Origin: JAHFUA01 sp963733935
GTDB lineage: Bacteria > Acidobacteriota > Terriglobia > Terriglobales > Acidobacteriaceae
Direction of reading: 5' to 3'
DNA length: 64,000 nt
NCBI GenBank assembly: GCA_963733935.1
Contig: CAVTEQ010000006.1
Location: 124,001-188,000 of the forward strand
Position numbers and translations under genes: made by a program
Shown: positions 34,699 to 42,963 of the stretch, piece after piece
How the letters are laid out: each line of letters starts with the position of its first letter
How positions within the stretch are numbered: the stretch's first letter is position 1
The notes under the pieces: model-generated
What the model saw: the letters and a program-made list of their open reading frames with translations, nothing else
The model's database searches: none
Told to the model about the DNA's origin: nothing

Positions 34699-35384
34699 CC
34701 TACGGCCTTGCGCAACGCAGCGCGGGCCAGCAGCCGGGTTGAGTCCAGAGTCGGCAAGAGAGAATTGGAATCGTTGACTAAGAGCGGGATCTCGGTGCAG
34801 GAGAGCGCGACCGCTTCGCATCCCTGTTCCTTGAAGCACTCGATCACCTGCTGGAAGTGGGCCAGCGACTCGGGCAGGAATTTGCCGTACACGAGTTCTT
34901 CAAAGATGATGCGGTTAATCTCTGTGCGGGCCTTGGCTGAGGGCAGGCGGAACTCGATCCCCGCTTCGGCAAACTTTGGCGGATAGACCGGTCCCTCCAT
35001 GAGCAACTTCGTGCCCGTCAGACCGACGCGCCAAAAACCACGCCGCGCGGCCTCGCGCGCCACTTCTTCCGCGATGTGCAGCCAGGGCCGCGGCGAGCGC
35101 TCGAGCAAGTAGGGGAATGCCTGATGGATGGTGTTGTCCGGGCAGATCAGGAAGTCCGCCCCTGCACGCGCCAGGACTTCAGCCGAGCGCAGCATCAGGC
35201 CGGCAACTCCCTGCCAGTCGCCACTCTCGAAGAACGGCGCGTACTCGCTCATGGCGATGTTGTGGAGAGTAATTTCCGGGTGCGCCCACTCGCCCATGAG
35301 CTTGGCGCCTTCGATGCCAATCGTCTCATAGCAGAGCGCAGCCCCGGGAATGCTGCAGGCAACAATACCGATGTGCTGGGCCAT
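34695..35384 (-). CDS. Asp/Glu racemase-superfamily protein (one cysteine retained)
   Basis: This 229-residue paralogue begins MAQHIGIVACSIPGAALCYE. The first site is D83-N84-T85 (CPDNTIH; C81 lies two residues before), and the second keeps C196 in LSCTEIPLL. The Asp at the first position is unlike the usual Cys or Thr. The protein is about as long as its partner and ends four bases into it. The pair may form a heterodimer in which this subunit carries the remaining active residue. The function remains open: racemase, isomerase or hydantoin/maleate-type enzyme. Confidence 0.82.
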   Translation of the reverse strand: MAQHIGIVACSIPGAALCYETIGIEGAKLMGEWAHPEITLHNIAMSEYAPFFESGDWQGVAGLMLRSAEVLARAGADFLICPDNTIHQAFPYLLERSPRPWLHIAEEVAREAARRGFWRVGLTGTKLLMEGPVYPPKFAEAGIEFRLPSAKARTEINRIIFEELVYGKFLPESLAHFQQVIECFKEQGCEAVALSCTEIPLLVNDSNSLLPTLDSTRLLARAALRKAVG

Positions 35385-35399
35385 GCGGTACAGATGTTC

Positions 35400-35831
35400 T
35401 CAGGCTTGAAGAGGATTCCGCCAGCGCAGGCCGGGAAAGCGCGCGAAGTCGCGATCCGTGGTGCAAACGACCGCCCCGTGCTCGATGGCCAGGGCAGCGA
35501 GATGCGCATCTGAGACTAACTCCGACCCCGCTTGGCCCACGAGCAACATTCGCGACAAGATCTCCCAGTGACGGTCGCCCGTGGACACCATGCTTATGGC
35601 TGGATGGCCCATCCACTCGGCCACGATTTTCTCAGCCTCTGCCATTGAAAATGCGTGAGCGAAGATGTGACGGTTGGTGGTTATTCGGAGGAATGCAAGG
35701 ACACTCATCCAAGCGATCGCAATGTCCTCACGTCCTCGTAGAGCGTCTTCGAACCACGCTCTTGCGCGAGCGTGAAATTCCGATGCCTGGTGATGAGCGT
35801 AGATCAGCAGGTTCGCATCAACCAGGATCAT
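35400..35831 (-). CDS. vapC: PIN-domain ribonuclease toxin, VapC type
   Basis: The 143-residue protein starts MILVDANLLIYAHH with the metal-binding Asp D5 of a PIN domain; SVLAFLRITTNRHIF and the later SDAHLAALAIEHGAVVCTTDRDFARFPGL (catalytic Asp residues) follow. This is the VapC subfamily that cleaves tRNA or rRNA when released from its antitoxin. The start overlaps the end of vapB by four bases, giving antitoxin-first coupling. Confidence 0.9.
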   Translation of the reverse strand: MILVDANLLIYAHHQASEFHARARAWFEDALRGREDIAIAWMSVLAFLRITTNRHIFAHAFSMAEAEKIVAEWMGHPAISMVSTGDRHWEILSRMLLVGQAGSELVSDAHLAALAIEHGAVVCTTDRDFARFPGLRWRNPLQA

Positions 35832-36079
35832 TCAGGCTCGCTGCGCTCCAGTTCATCCAACTGCTGCAGGAGCCGCCCGGTACAGTCGAGGTTAAACCCC
35901 GGCCGGAGGCCGAGATCGCGCGCCGGCGCCAAATAAGGAGGGACTTTGACTGGCTTGTCGTTTATCAGTCCCCGACGCAGCACCGTGTTGACCGTTTCTT
36001 TGAAGGATCTCCCATGGCGGCGCATTTCCGCTTTAAGTTTTGCGGCTACGTCCGCGTCCAGCGTCAAAGTGGTTCGCAC
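35828..36079 (-). CDS. vapB: ribbon-helix-helix antitoxin, VapB type
   Basis: The GTG at 36079 begins MRTTLTLDADVAAKLKAEM, a CopG/RHH N-terminal strand and helix; the second half (RPGFNLDCTGRLLQQLDELERS) is the toxin-binding tail. At 83 residues it is typical. No ATG is available in this frame. The start codon is inside a perfect inverted repeat (36079-36110), the likely autoregulatory operator. vapC follows with a four-base overlap. Confidence 0.85.
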   Translation of the reverse strand: MRTTLTLDADVAAKLKAEMRRHGRSFKETVNTVLRRGLINDKPVKVPPYLAPARDLGLRPGFNLDCTGRLLQQLDELERSEPE

Positions 36080-36110
36080 ATCATGATGCTACCATGGAAG
36101 CATCATGATG
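36079..36110. promoter_or_regulatory. 12-bp perfect inverted repeat at the vapB start, likely VapBC operator
   Basis: CATCATGATGCT (36079-36090) and AGCATCATGATG (36099-36110) are exact complements with an eight-base spacer, ACCATGGA, which is itself a near-palindrome. It spans the vapB start codon and the last residues of the upstream deaminase (GVDIMMLPW). RHH antitoxins usually bind such sites in their own promoters; binding here is inference. Confidence 0.65.
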
Positions 36111-37141
36111 TCTACCCCGTGGCGTCGAACCGGTTCAGCAGCTCGATCTTCTTCGTCAGCCGGCAGAAATGACGCCTCGAAACCGTTGCGGGCGATCTCC
36201 CGCAACTGCTCGTCGCTGAAGCCGAACACTTGTTGGGCGAGCGCGTACTCGCGGTTAAGCGAAGTGTGGAACATGGCCGGATCGTCGGTGTTGAGCGTCA
36301 CCATCAGGCCCAGGTCGAAGTAATTCTTCAGCGGATGTTCTTCGATGCGCTGACAGCAACCAGTTTTGAGGTTGCTGGTCAGGCAGATCTCGATCGGGAT
36401 TTGCCGCTCCACCAGTTCCGCCACCAGCTCAGGGTCCTGCCCGGCGTGCAGCCCGTGCCCGATGCGCTCGGCCTTCAGGTTCAGCGCCCCCCAGATCGAT
36501 TCCGGCCCGGTGGTCTCGCCCGCGTGCGCGGTCAGGCGCAGCCCTTGTTCGGCCGCGTATTGGTAAGAGTCGCGGAAAAGTTCCGGACCTGCCTGGCGCT
36601 CGTCGCCGCCGATGCCGATGCCAACAACATGGCGATCCTTGAACTGCACGGCCTTCTCTACAACATCACGAGCTGCCTCCGGGCCGAAGTGCCGCACGGC
36701 ATCGAAGATCCAGAGCAGGGACACTCCGAGATCGCGCTCGCCGCGCTCGCGTCCGCGCTCCAGGCCTTCAAAGATTGCATCAAAATCCTGCTTGCGCCAC
36801 AAGCAAACGCCCACCGACACATATACCTCGGCGTGGAGCACGTTTTCAGCGCGCAACCGCTTCATGAGGTTGTAGGTGATGGTCGCGTAATCTTCGGCAG
36901 AACGCAGGCGCTGCACCGTGGCCTTGAACGCCAGCATGAAGCCGGTGAAGTCGGGATAGCTATAGAGCGCCTCGGCCTCAGGCAGAGTGAGTTTGTCCTG
37001 GCAACGCTGGCTGATCTCAGCTAACGTCGCTGGCTCGATCGATCCCTCCAGATGCAGATGCAGTTCTGCCTTAGGCAGACCCAGGATAAAGGTGCTGGGG
37101 CTAACGGCGGCTGCGCTCGGAGTGGTTCCGGTTGAGGACAT
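36089..37141 (-). CDS. add: adenosine deaminase family protein (adenosine or aminofutalosine deaminase)
   Basis: This 350-residue TIM-barrel metal hydrolase has the zinc HxH in PKAELHLHLEGSIE, the catalytic HAGE (LTAHAGETTGP), IGHGLHAG, and the final Asp pair in VTLNTDDPAMF. In Acidobacteriota, close homologues can act on 6-amino-6-deoxyfutalosine in menaquinone synthesis, so the substrate is uncertain. I use ATG 37141; a TTG two codons earlier is less likely. The 3' end carries the vapBC operator and overlaps its promoter region. Confidence 0.9.
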   Translation of the reverse strand: MSSTGTTPSAAAVSPSTFILGLPKAELHLHLEGSIEPATLAEISQRCQDKLTLPEAEALYSYPDFTGFMLAFKATVQRLRSAEDYATITYNLMKRLRAENVLHAEVYVSVGVCLWRKQDFDAIFEGLERGRERGERDLGVSLLWIFDAVRHFGPEAARDVVEKAVQFKDRHVVGIGIGGDERQAGPELFRDSYQYAAEQGLRLTAHAGETTGPESIWGALNLKAERIGHGLHAGQDPELVAELVERQIPIEICLTSNLKTGCCQRIEEHPLKNYFDLGLMVTLNTDDPAMFHTSLNREYALAQQVFGFSDEQLREIARNGFEASFLPADEEDRAAEPVRRHGVDIMMLPW

Positions 37142-37215
37142 AACCAAACCCTGGGAAGTCTACCATCTGGAAAACGCCATTTGCTGTCAGCCTCGGCTAC
37201 AACTTGGGCGGCTCG

Positions 37216-38094
37216 CTACATGCCTTTAGCGCGCAAGAACTCCGCCACCACCTGGGTGGCGTCGCGATGCTCGCCATCCACTGCGTAATTCATTCGCCGC
37301 ATGTCTTCTTCCGTGATCTTCCCCGCGAGCTCTGCGAGGGCGGTCCTCACTTCGGGATGCTCGGCTAACACCTGCTGGCGCACGACTGGCACGGCGTCGT
37401 AGGGAGGAAAGTAGTGACGGTCGTCTTCGAGGACTACGAACCCCAGTGCGCTGATCAGGCCGTCAGTCGCTGAACCCGCGACCAGGTCCACCTCTTTATC
37501 TTTCAGCGCGCGGTAGAGCAGACCCAAATCCATGATGCGCGGCGAGGCGGCGAAGCGCAGGCCATAGGCGCGGGCGAGGCCTTCGTATCCATCGGGCCGC
37601 TCCATAAACTCGTAGCCGAAGCCGGGGCGCCACTGGGGAGTGTATTTCGCGGCCTGGGAGATGGTGTGGAGATTGAGCCGCCGCGCGTCCTCGCCGCGAA
37701 TCACGATGGCAAAAGTGTTATCAAAGCCAAGCGGCGGGCCTGTCTCCAATCCAAACCGCCGCGTGTATTCCTGCTTCACGCGATCGTAGACCTGCTGGTG
37801 ATCGCTTGCGGGCTTGTCCTTAAGGATCGCCGTCAGCGCCGTTCCGGTGTACTCGACGTACATGTCGATGCGGCCGGCAATCAATGCCTGCTGGCAAATG
37901 TAACTGCCGGCAAGGTAAAAGCGGCGCTCAACCTGAAGCTTGGTTCTGTGCTCAAGGTGTTGCGCCAGCAGTTCGCCGAGGATCAACTGTTCGGTGAAAT
38001 TCTTGGAGCCGATAACGATGCGGTTGCGCCGCGACCCGCACGAAGTTGTGATGAGTGCCAACCCGCAGCAGAGGAGGATGGCAAGGCGCTTCAT
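37216..38094 (-). CDS. osmoprotectant ABC transporter, substrate-binding lipoprotein (OpuBC/OsmF type)
   Basis: The signal peptide ends with a lipobox at C19 (ITTSC). The mature protein begins IVIGSKNFTEQLILGELLAQ, the family signature of glycine betaine/choline/carnitine binding proteins, and includes IDMYVEYTGTALTAIL and DLVAGSATDGLISA. It is a separate binding protein, not fused to the permease. The start overlaps the permease stop by four bases. Ligand not determined. Confidence 0.88.
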   Translation of the reverse strand: MKRLAILLCCGLALITTSCGSRRNRIVIGSKNFTEQLILGELLAQHLEHRTKLQVERRFYLAGSYICQQALIAGRIDMYVEYTGTALTAILKDKPASDHQQVYDRVKQEYTRRFGLETGPPLGFDNTFAIVIRGEDARRLNLHTISQAAKYTPQWRPGFGYEFMERPDGYEGLARAYGLRFAASPRIMDLGLLYRALKDKEVDLVAGSATDGLISALGFVVLEDDRHYFPPYDAVPVVRQQVLAEHPEVRTALAELAGKITEEDMRRMNYAVDGEHRDATQVVAEFLRAKGM

Positions 38095-38723
38095 GCGCTG
38101 GGCGGACGCAGGCGCGCCTCAAGCCATCCCAGCCCCAGGTCCGCTGCCAGAGCCAGGATCGCCGCTGGGATGGCGCCCGCCAGGATGAGCGAATCGTTCA
38201 CCATCGCCAATCCGCGGAAGATGAACTCTCCCAATCCGCCGGCGCCGATCGCGGCGGCGATGGTGGCGATGCCGATACAGAGCACGGTGGCCGTCCGAAT
38301 GCCGGCCAAGATCACGCTCATCGACAATGGTAGCTCGACCTGCCATAACATCTGCCGGCTGGTCAGCCCCATGCCGCGCGCCGCTTCGCGCACGCCGGGG
38401 TCGACTCCGGTGATGCCTACGTAGGTGTTGCGTATGATCGGCAGCAGCGCGTAGAGCGCCAGCGCGGTGATGGCGATGCGGTCCGCGCGCGCGCCCAGCC
38501 AGGGCGCCGGCAGCAGGAATCCGAACAGCGCCAGGCTGGGGATGGTTTCAATGATGTTGGCGCCGCCGATCACCGGCTCGCGAAGCTTGGGCTTGCGCGT
38601 CAGCAGGATTCCCGCCGGCACTCCCACGAGCACCGCAATGCCCATGGAGGCCGCCACCAGCCAGATGTGTTCCACCGTAAGGGTGGTGATTTCCAGACGG
38701 TGATGCTTGAGAAATTCCCACAT
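38091..38723 (-). CDS. osmoprotectant ABC transporter, permease (OpuBB/ProW type)
   Basis: The 210-residue inner-membrane permease has about five hydrophobic segments (LVAASMGIAVLVGVPAGIL, LALFGFLLPAPWLG, IAITALALYALLPIIRNTY, VILAGIRTATVLCIGIATIA). The cytoplasmic EAARGMGLTSRQMLWQVELP loop is the BPD_transp_1 EAA motif that docks on the ATPase. The binding protein overlaps its end; the ATPase lies upstream across a repeat-filled 193-base gap. Confidence 0.88.
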   Translation of the reverse strand: MWEFLKHHRLEITTLTVEHIWLVAASMGIAVLVGVPAGILLTRKPKLREPVIGGANIIETIPSLALFGFLLPAPWLGARADRIAITALALYALLPIIRNTYVGITGVDPGVREAARGMGLTSRQMLWQVELPLSMSVILAGIRTATVLCIGIATIAAAIGAGGLGEFIFRGLAMVNDSLILAGAIPAAILALAADLGLGWLEARLRPPSA

Positions 38724-38755
38724 GACTATCTTCTCCGCAGCCCTGCTATTCGCGA

Positions 38756-38907
38756 GGGTGGAGCAGGCCTTCAGGCCTGCAATTCAAGCCGACCGCAAGT
38801 TGCGGGCTTCGGCCCCTGCGGTGCTCCGCAAGCTAAGTTCCCTCAGAGGCTAAAGCCGCGACCTAGCTAAGGCCGCCAATTTGCAGGGCTGAAGCCCTGC
38901 TCCACCC
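38756..38907. repeat. 152-bp inverted-repeat element inside the osmoprotectant operon
   Basis: The outer arms are GGTGGAGCAGGCCTTCAGGC at 38757 and GGGCTGAAGCCCTGCTCCACC ending at 38906, which pair with few mismatches; each arm is also its own hairpin (GCAGGCCTTCAGGCCTGC, GCAGGGCTGAAGCCCTGC). The interior has GGGCTTCGGCCC and GGCTAAAGCC stems. It fills the gap between the ATPase and permease genes. Confidence 0.75.
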
Positions 38908-38916
38908 GGCGCAAGA

Positions 38917-39678
38917 TCATGAACCACTCCCATGCCATTGCATGTTACCGCTCCAAGCCGCGCGATATGCCGCGACCGTCGAGTCGGAGCTCTTGAGAAA
39001 CTCTGATTGCGAGAAAGTCCCCAGCAGCTTTCCGCCCTCGAGCAGAGCGATGCGGTTTGCGAGCAGCAGGGCTTCTCCTACGTCGTGCGTTACCAGCACC
39101 GTAGTCTTCTGGACTCGCTTCTGGATCTGGAGAAACTGCTGCTGCAATTCCGCGCGGCTCAGCGGATCGAGGGCGCCGAACGGTTCGTCCATGAGCAGGA
39201 TCTCGGGATCGCCGGCCAGCGCTCGCGCCACGCCCACGCGTTGTCGCTGGCCGCCCGAAAGCTGATGCGGATAGCGCGGCCGAAACTGCTGCGGATCCAA
39301 ATCCACCAGCCGCAGCATACTGTCCACGCGCTCGCGAATCTCCGCATCGGACTTCCCTTGCAGCCTCGGCACCAGTCCAACGTTTCTCTCGACCGTGTAA
39401 TGGGGGAAAAGCCCGGTCTCCTGGATTACGTAGCCGATGCGCCGCCGCAGCGCGATCACGTCCCACTCACGGGTGGGGCGGCCGTCTACCAGCACCGTGC
39501 CTTCACTTTCCTCCAGCAGCCGGTTGATCAGCTTGAGCGCCGTGGTCTTTCCCGAGCCGCTGCGCCCAAGCAGGACCAGCGTTTGCCCGCGCTGAACTTC
39601 GAGGTCCAGCGGTCCCAGAAGAAGGCAACCCTGCGCCCGATAGCAGACTCCGCGAAACGCGATTGCCGGGTCGTCCAT
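38917..39678 (-). CDS. osmoprotectant ABC transporter, ATP-binding protein (OpuBA/ProV type)
   Basis: The ATG at 39678 (MDDPAIAFRGVCYR) gives a 253-residue ATPase: Walker A GRSGSGKTT, signature LSGGQRQRVGVARAL, Walker B ILLMDEPFGALDPLSRAELQ, and the H-loop VTHDVGEALLLANR. A longer frame from 39819 overlaps the divergent DUF1275 start and lacks family match. The CBS domains found in many ProV/OpuAA proteins are absent. It starts the operon and is divergent from the DUF1275 gene. Confidence 0.9.
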   Translation of the reverse strand: MDDPAIAFRGVCYRAQGCLLLGPLDLEVQRGQTLVLLGRSGSGKTTALKLINRLLEESEGTVLVDGRPTREWDVIALRRRIGYVIQETGLFPHYTVERNVGLVPRLQGKSDAEIRERVDSMLRLVDLDPQQFRPRYPHQLSGGQRQRVGVARALAGDPEILLMDEPFGALDPLSRAELQQQFLQIQKRVQKTTVLVTHDVGEALLLANRIALLEGGKLLGTFSQSEFLKSSDSTVAAYRAAWSGNMQWHGSGS

Positions 39679-39748
39679 AGTGGGTCGCAAGTCGAGCGGG
39701 TGCGAAGCGGGCGGAATCATACAATAGCTCCCCGAACGGAGGTGGCGG

Positions 39749-40534
39749 ATGAAGAAAGGTCCGAGCTTGTCCCGATGGCGAAGCGGCGAACCGGACTGGC
39801 TGCGCGGGCGCAACGCCATGGTGCTGGTGCTTACCTGGGCGGCGGCCAGTGTCGATGCAATCAGCTACCTCGGCCTTGGCCATGTGTTCACCGCCAACAT
39901 GACGGGCAACGCGGTGTTGCTCGGATTGTCCATCGGACAAGGACAGGGTCTGGCGGCTTTGCGGTCGATCATTGCGCTCGCAGGGTTCGCGGTGGGTGTC
40001 GCGCTCAGCGCCGTCATGCTGGAGGCGCGACCGGGGCGAGGAGAATGGCCCGTTGGCGTGACCGGGGCGGTGGCGGCGGAAGCCGTCATCCTGGGCGTAT
40101 TCACTGTGACCTGGCACCTGGGAGCGCATCGCGGTGGGCTGCTTTATGGTCTGATTGCCCTGTCTGCGGTTGCCATGGGAATCCAAAGCGCCGCCATTCG
40201 GCATTTGAAGGTTCCCGGGATCGCGACCACCTACATTACCGGCACGCTGACCAGCATGGTGGCCGAGTTCGTCTCTTGGCTAACTCGCCTGCAGCGTTCG
40301 CCGCTCGCGGTTGACCCGACCGGGCAATCCGTTGCTCTGGAAGCCCCGACGGCTCGGCATTATCACGGAGCACGACTTCAGGCCGTGGTTCTGCTGGTCT
40401 ATGTGTTGGCGGCCGTTGTCAGCGCGCTCCTGCAAGCTGGGCACTCGCGTTTGGTTAGCGTCTCGCCGCTGTTGGCAGTGGCGCTGGTGGTGGTGAACGC
40501 CCATGTTCGCCGTCGCCGCGAACCGATTCCGTAG
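39749..40534 (+). CDS. DUF1275 (YoaK family) membrane protein
   Basis: This 261-residue protein has the family's six-segment membrane layout; AASVDAISYLGLGHVFTANM near residue 35 and TGNAVLLGLSIG are the N-terminal YoaK signature, and SAAIRHLKVPGIATTYITGT the central one. The YoaK family is widespread but of unknown function. The ATG at 39749 is preceded by GGAGGTGGCGG. It is divergent from the osmoprotectant operon. Confidence 0.87.
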   Translation: MKKGPSLSRWRSGEPDWLRGRNAMVLVLTWAAASVDAISYLGLGHVFTANMTGNAVLLGLSIGQGQGLAALRSIIALAGFAVGVALSAVMLEARPGRGEWPVGVTGAVAAEAVILGVFTVTWHLGAHRGGLLYGLIALSAVAMGIQSAAIRHLKVPGIATTYITGTLTSMVAEFVSWLTRLQRSPLAVDPTGQSVALEAPTARHYHGARLQAVVLLVYVLAAVVSALLQAGHSRLVSVSPLLAVALVVVNAHVRRRREPIP

Positions 40535-40794
40535 CCGTCAAGCCGCCGGCGTTTCTCGATGCTCCGCTTGGCGGAGGGAACAAGAAACCGCGGGGGGGCG
40601 AACCCAGGGAGACGGAAGTTCGCCCCTAGATGCGGCTACGCGCTTCCGGCGTAGGTTGGAACTCTATCGCTTTCGGCGCGCTCCCCAAGTAAAGAGTTGT
40701 CAAACAGGGTAAAGATTTGTAATGGGCGGCTGCCCAACTGGTCGCGGTTTCTTCGAATCGAAACATCTGGATTTCATGGTGAAGGCGGACCTTG

Positions 40795-41109
40795 TCACTT
40801 GCCTTTCAGTCCGTCGCGCCAGGCGATGGCTTCGAGTTCGACCCGGACTGCGTCCTCGACGGGGACCACCGGGCGCGCCTGGAATTCAAATGCAGGGTAC
40901 GTCGAGCAAAACTTGTGGACCGCCAGCGGATCGTCGCAGTCCACCAACAAGTGCCCGCCCCACTCGCCGACACGGACTACAAACAACTCGATCTTGAAAT
41001 TGGCAGGGGCCTTCCACTGACGGAAGACATCAAGAATCCGCTTCTGGGCCTGCTCGTACTCGGTAGGCGAACCTTGCGGCCGTTCGAACCAACTGATCAT
41101 GTACTTCAT
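40795..41109 (-). CDS. DUF3303 domain protein
   Basis: The ATG at 41109 (MKYMISWFERPQGS) gives 104 residues with a ferredoxin-like alpha-beta fold: LDVFRQWKAPANFKIELFVV, GGHLLVDCDDPLAVHKFC and the closing strand FEFQARPVVPVEDAV. This matches DUF3303, small cytoplasmic proteins of unknown role. A longer frame from 41187 has no similar start. The gap 40535-40794 before it shows no gene and no clear structure. Confidence 0.78.
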   Translation of the reverse strand: MKYMISWFERPQGSPTEYEQAQKRILDVFRQWKAPANFKIELFVVRVGEWGGHLLVDCDDPLAVHKFCSTYPAFEFQARPVVPVEDAVRVELEAIAWRDGLKGK

Positions 41110-41193
41110 CCCGTCTCCCTGTGGTGCAAACGATCGACTCGTCTTGCGCGCGATAGTGTACACCCATAACAATACCGCGGGCCGCATCGCCGC

Positions 41194-42150
41194 CTAAGCC
41201 GTCTTGCGCTGCGGCTTGCCCACGTCGATGCGGGCAACCGCCTTTCTGAGCGTGTCTGCACTGCGCTCCAGACCTTGCCGTTCCTGCTCGGACATTTCGG
41301 GCTCGAAGACCTGCACCACGCCGTCGCGTCCTACAACGCTGGGCAGGGAGAGGGTGACGCCGTACTTCGAGTGGTAGGAGCCGATGGGGATCACCGCTTG
41401 CTCATCGCGCAGCACCATCTCCGCGATGCGCGCCGAAACCATCCCGATGCCGTACTGGCTGGCGCCAATGCCCTCGATGATGGTGATGTTGGCGTAGCGC
41501 ACTTCGTGCTCAATTTCCTGCCGCAGATCGTCGGGAGTCTTTCCCGGCTCGGTAATCAAATCGAGCACCGGCCTGCCGCCCACTCGCGCCGACGACCAGA
41601 GAAACACTGACGAGAGACCGTGTTCTCCCAACACCTGCGCCTCCACGTATGCCGGATTCACCTTCAGCCGCCGAGCCAAGTGAAAGCGGAAGCGCAGGCT
41701 GTCCAGCGACGTTCCGGTGCTCAGCACCCGCTCATGTCCGAGGATGCGGGCCACGTCCGCGAGCGGATCCGGCGGATCAGTAACCACGAGCACTACGCTC
41801 TCCGGAGCGACAGCCGTTATCTTCGGGACGATCTCGCGATAGACCTCGGCATTGGCTTCGAGCAACCGCAGTCTGCCCGACGCATCATTGCGGTCGGTGG
41901 CGCCGCCGGTTTTCTCGTTGATCCCGGCGGTAATCATGACCAGGGAGGCGCCGTCCAAATCCGAGTAATTCCCTTCGCCCACCTCGACGGCCGGCGACAG
42001 CACCGCGCCATATTGAAGGTCTGTTGCGAGTCCTCGTGCGCGTTCGCGATCCCTATTAATCAGCACGATCTCTCGCGCGCATCCGCGCATCACCAGCGAT
42101 AAGAGACAGGCTGAACCGACTTGCCCAGCGCCAATGATTCCAACTTTCAT
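41194..42150 (-). CDS. L-lactate/malate dehydrogenase family protein with altered active-site loop
   Basis: The ATG at 42150 follows AAGGAGGAGCG and starts MKVGIIGAGQVGSACLL, the Rossmann start; 318 residues is normal for LDH. The catalytic pair is kept: Asp/Arg in TGTSLDSLRFR and His in LGEHGLSS (usually GEHGDS). But the specificity loop reads AGINEKTGGATDRNDASG, where LDH has Gln and MDH Arg, and the usual VTNPVD is VTDPPDPLADV, with Asp for Asn. It is thus an LDH-type 2-hydroxyacid dehydrogenase whose substrate cannot be assigned. It is divergent from the L,D-transpeptidase. Confidence 0.8.
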   Translation of the reverse strand: MKVGIIGAGQVGSACLLSLVMRGCAREIVLINRDRERARGLATDLQYGAVLSPAVEVGEGNYSDLDGASLVMITAGINEKTGGATDRNDASGRLRLLEANAEVYREIVPKITAVAPESVVLVVTDPPDPLADVARILGHERVLSTGTSLDSLRFRFHLARRLKVNPAYVEAQVLGEHGLSSVFLWSSARVGGRPVLDLITEPGKTPDDLRQEIEHEVRYANITIIEGIGASQYGIGMVSARIAEMVLRDEQAVIPIGSYHSKYGVTLSLPSVVGRDGVVQVFEPEMSEQERQGLERSADTLRKAVARIDVGKPQRKTA

Positions 42151-42355
42151 CGCTCCTCCTTGCTGACCACCAAGCTTTCTGATGCGCTTGGACCGGCGGT
42201 GGGCTCGTTTTCCTACGCGTGTTGGGCCTGACACGGTGTCCTCTGGCAGACGCGATTTCCGCTGAGGCGGCTTCGTGTAACTCCCGCCTTTTCAATCTGA
42301 TCCCCTTCGGTCTGGACCGTGCTTCTTCATAGGCTGCGAGGCAGCGGAGGAGACG

Positions 42356-42949
42356 ATGCGAATCCGAGAACAAGGACCGACGAAGCAAACGCTCAACCGG
42401 ATGTGCTCGCTGGCCGCGGTGCTGCTGGTAGCCATCGCCGAGGCCGCCGCGCAGGACAAATCCTCGGCTGGCGGCGGCGCGCCACGCGACCGCCGCATCG
42501 TCGTCAGCATTCCTGACCGCAAGCTCGCGCTGGTCGAAGACGGTCGGGTACTTCGCACGTATCCGGTCGCGGTGGGCGCGGCGGTCAGTCCGAGCCCGAC
42601 CGGGCAGTTCAAGGTCGTCAGCCGCCTGAGCCGCCCCACCTACTACCACCCGGGAGTGGTCATCCCTCCGGGGAAAGGCAATCCGCTCGGCACGCGCTGG
42701 ATCGGCCTCGACCGCAAAGGTTACGGGATTCACGGCACCAACGAGCCGCGCTCGATCGGCAAGGCAGCGTCGCACGGCTGCATCCGCATGGCGAAAGCCG
42801 ACCTGGAGCAGCTCTTCGATGAGGTCCGCGTGGCCGACACCGTCGAGATCCACGCGCACGCCGATTCCGAAACGGCGGCGATCTTCACCTCCGGACGCAC
42901 CACCACCGCGCAGGCTGCCGCACGCACTGCCGCCACGAGACAGATGTAG
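42356..42949 (+). CDS. exported L,D-transpeptidase (YkuD)
   Basis: The protein cross-links peptidoglycan through 3-3 bonds or attaches proteins to it, in the periplasm. A signal peptide (residues about 14-33) precedes the YkuD domain, RRIVVSIPDRKLALVEDGRV. The catalytic site is HGTNEPRSIGKAASHGCIRM, with Cys142 and the two conserved His. At 197 residues it is a minimal single-domain enzyme. GAGGAG precedes the ATG. A short membrane protein and an SPFH protein follow at 14 and 25 bases, so the three probably form an operon. Confidence 0.92.
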   Translation: MRIREQGPTKQTLNRMCSLAAVLLVAIAEAAAQDKSSAGGGAPRDRRIVVSIPDRKLALVEDGRVLRTYPVAVGAAVSPSPTGQFKVVSRLSRPTYYHPGVVIPPGKGNPLGTRWIGLDRKGYGIHGTNEPRSIGKAASHGCIRMAKADLEQLFDEVRVADTVEIHAHADSETAAIFTSGRTTTAQAAARTAATRQM

Positions 42950-42963
42950 ACGAGGAGAAAGTC

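Noticed and set aside
38756..38907. Insertion sequence in the osmoprotectant operon
   Set aside because: No transposase frame, too short, and no target-site duplication seen.
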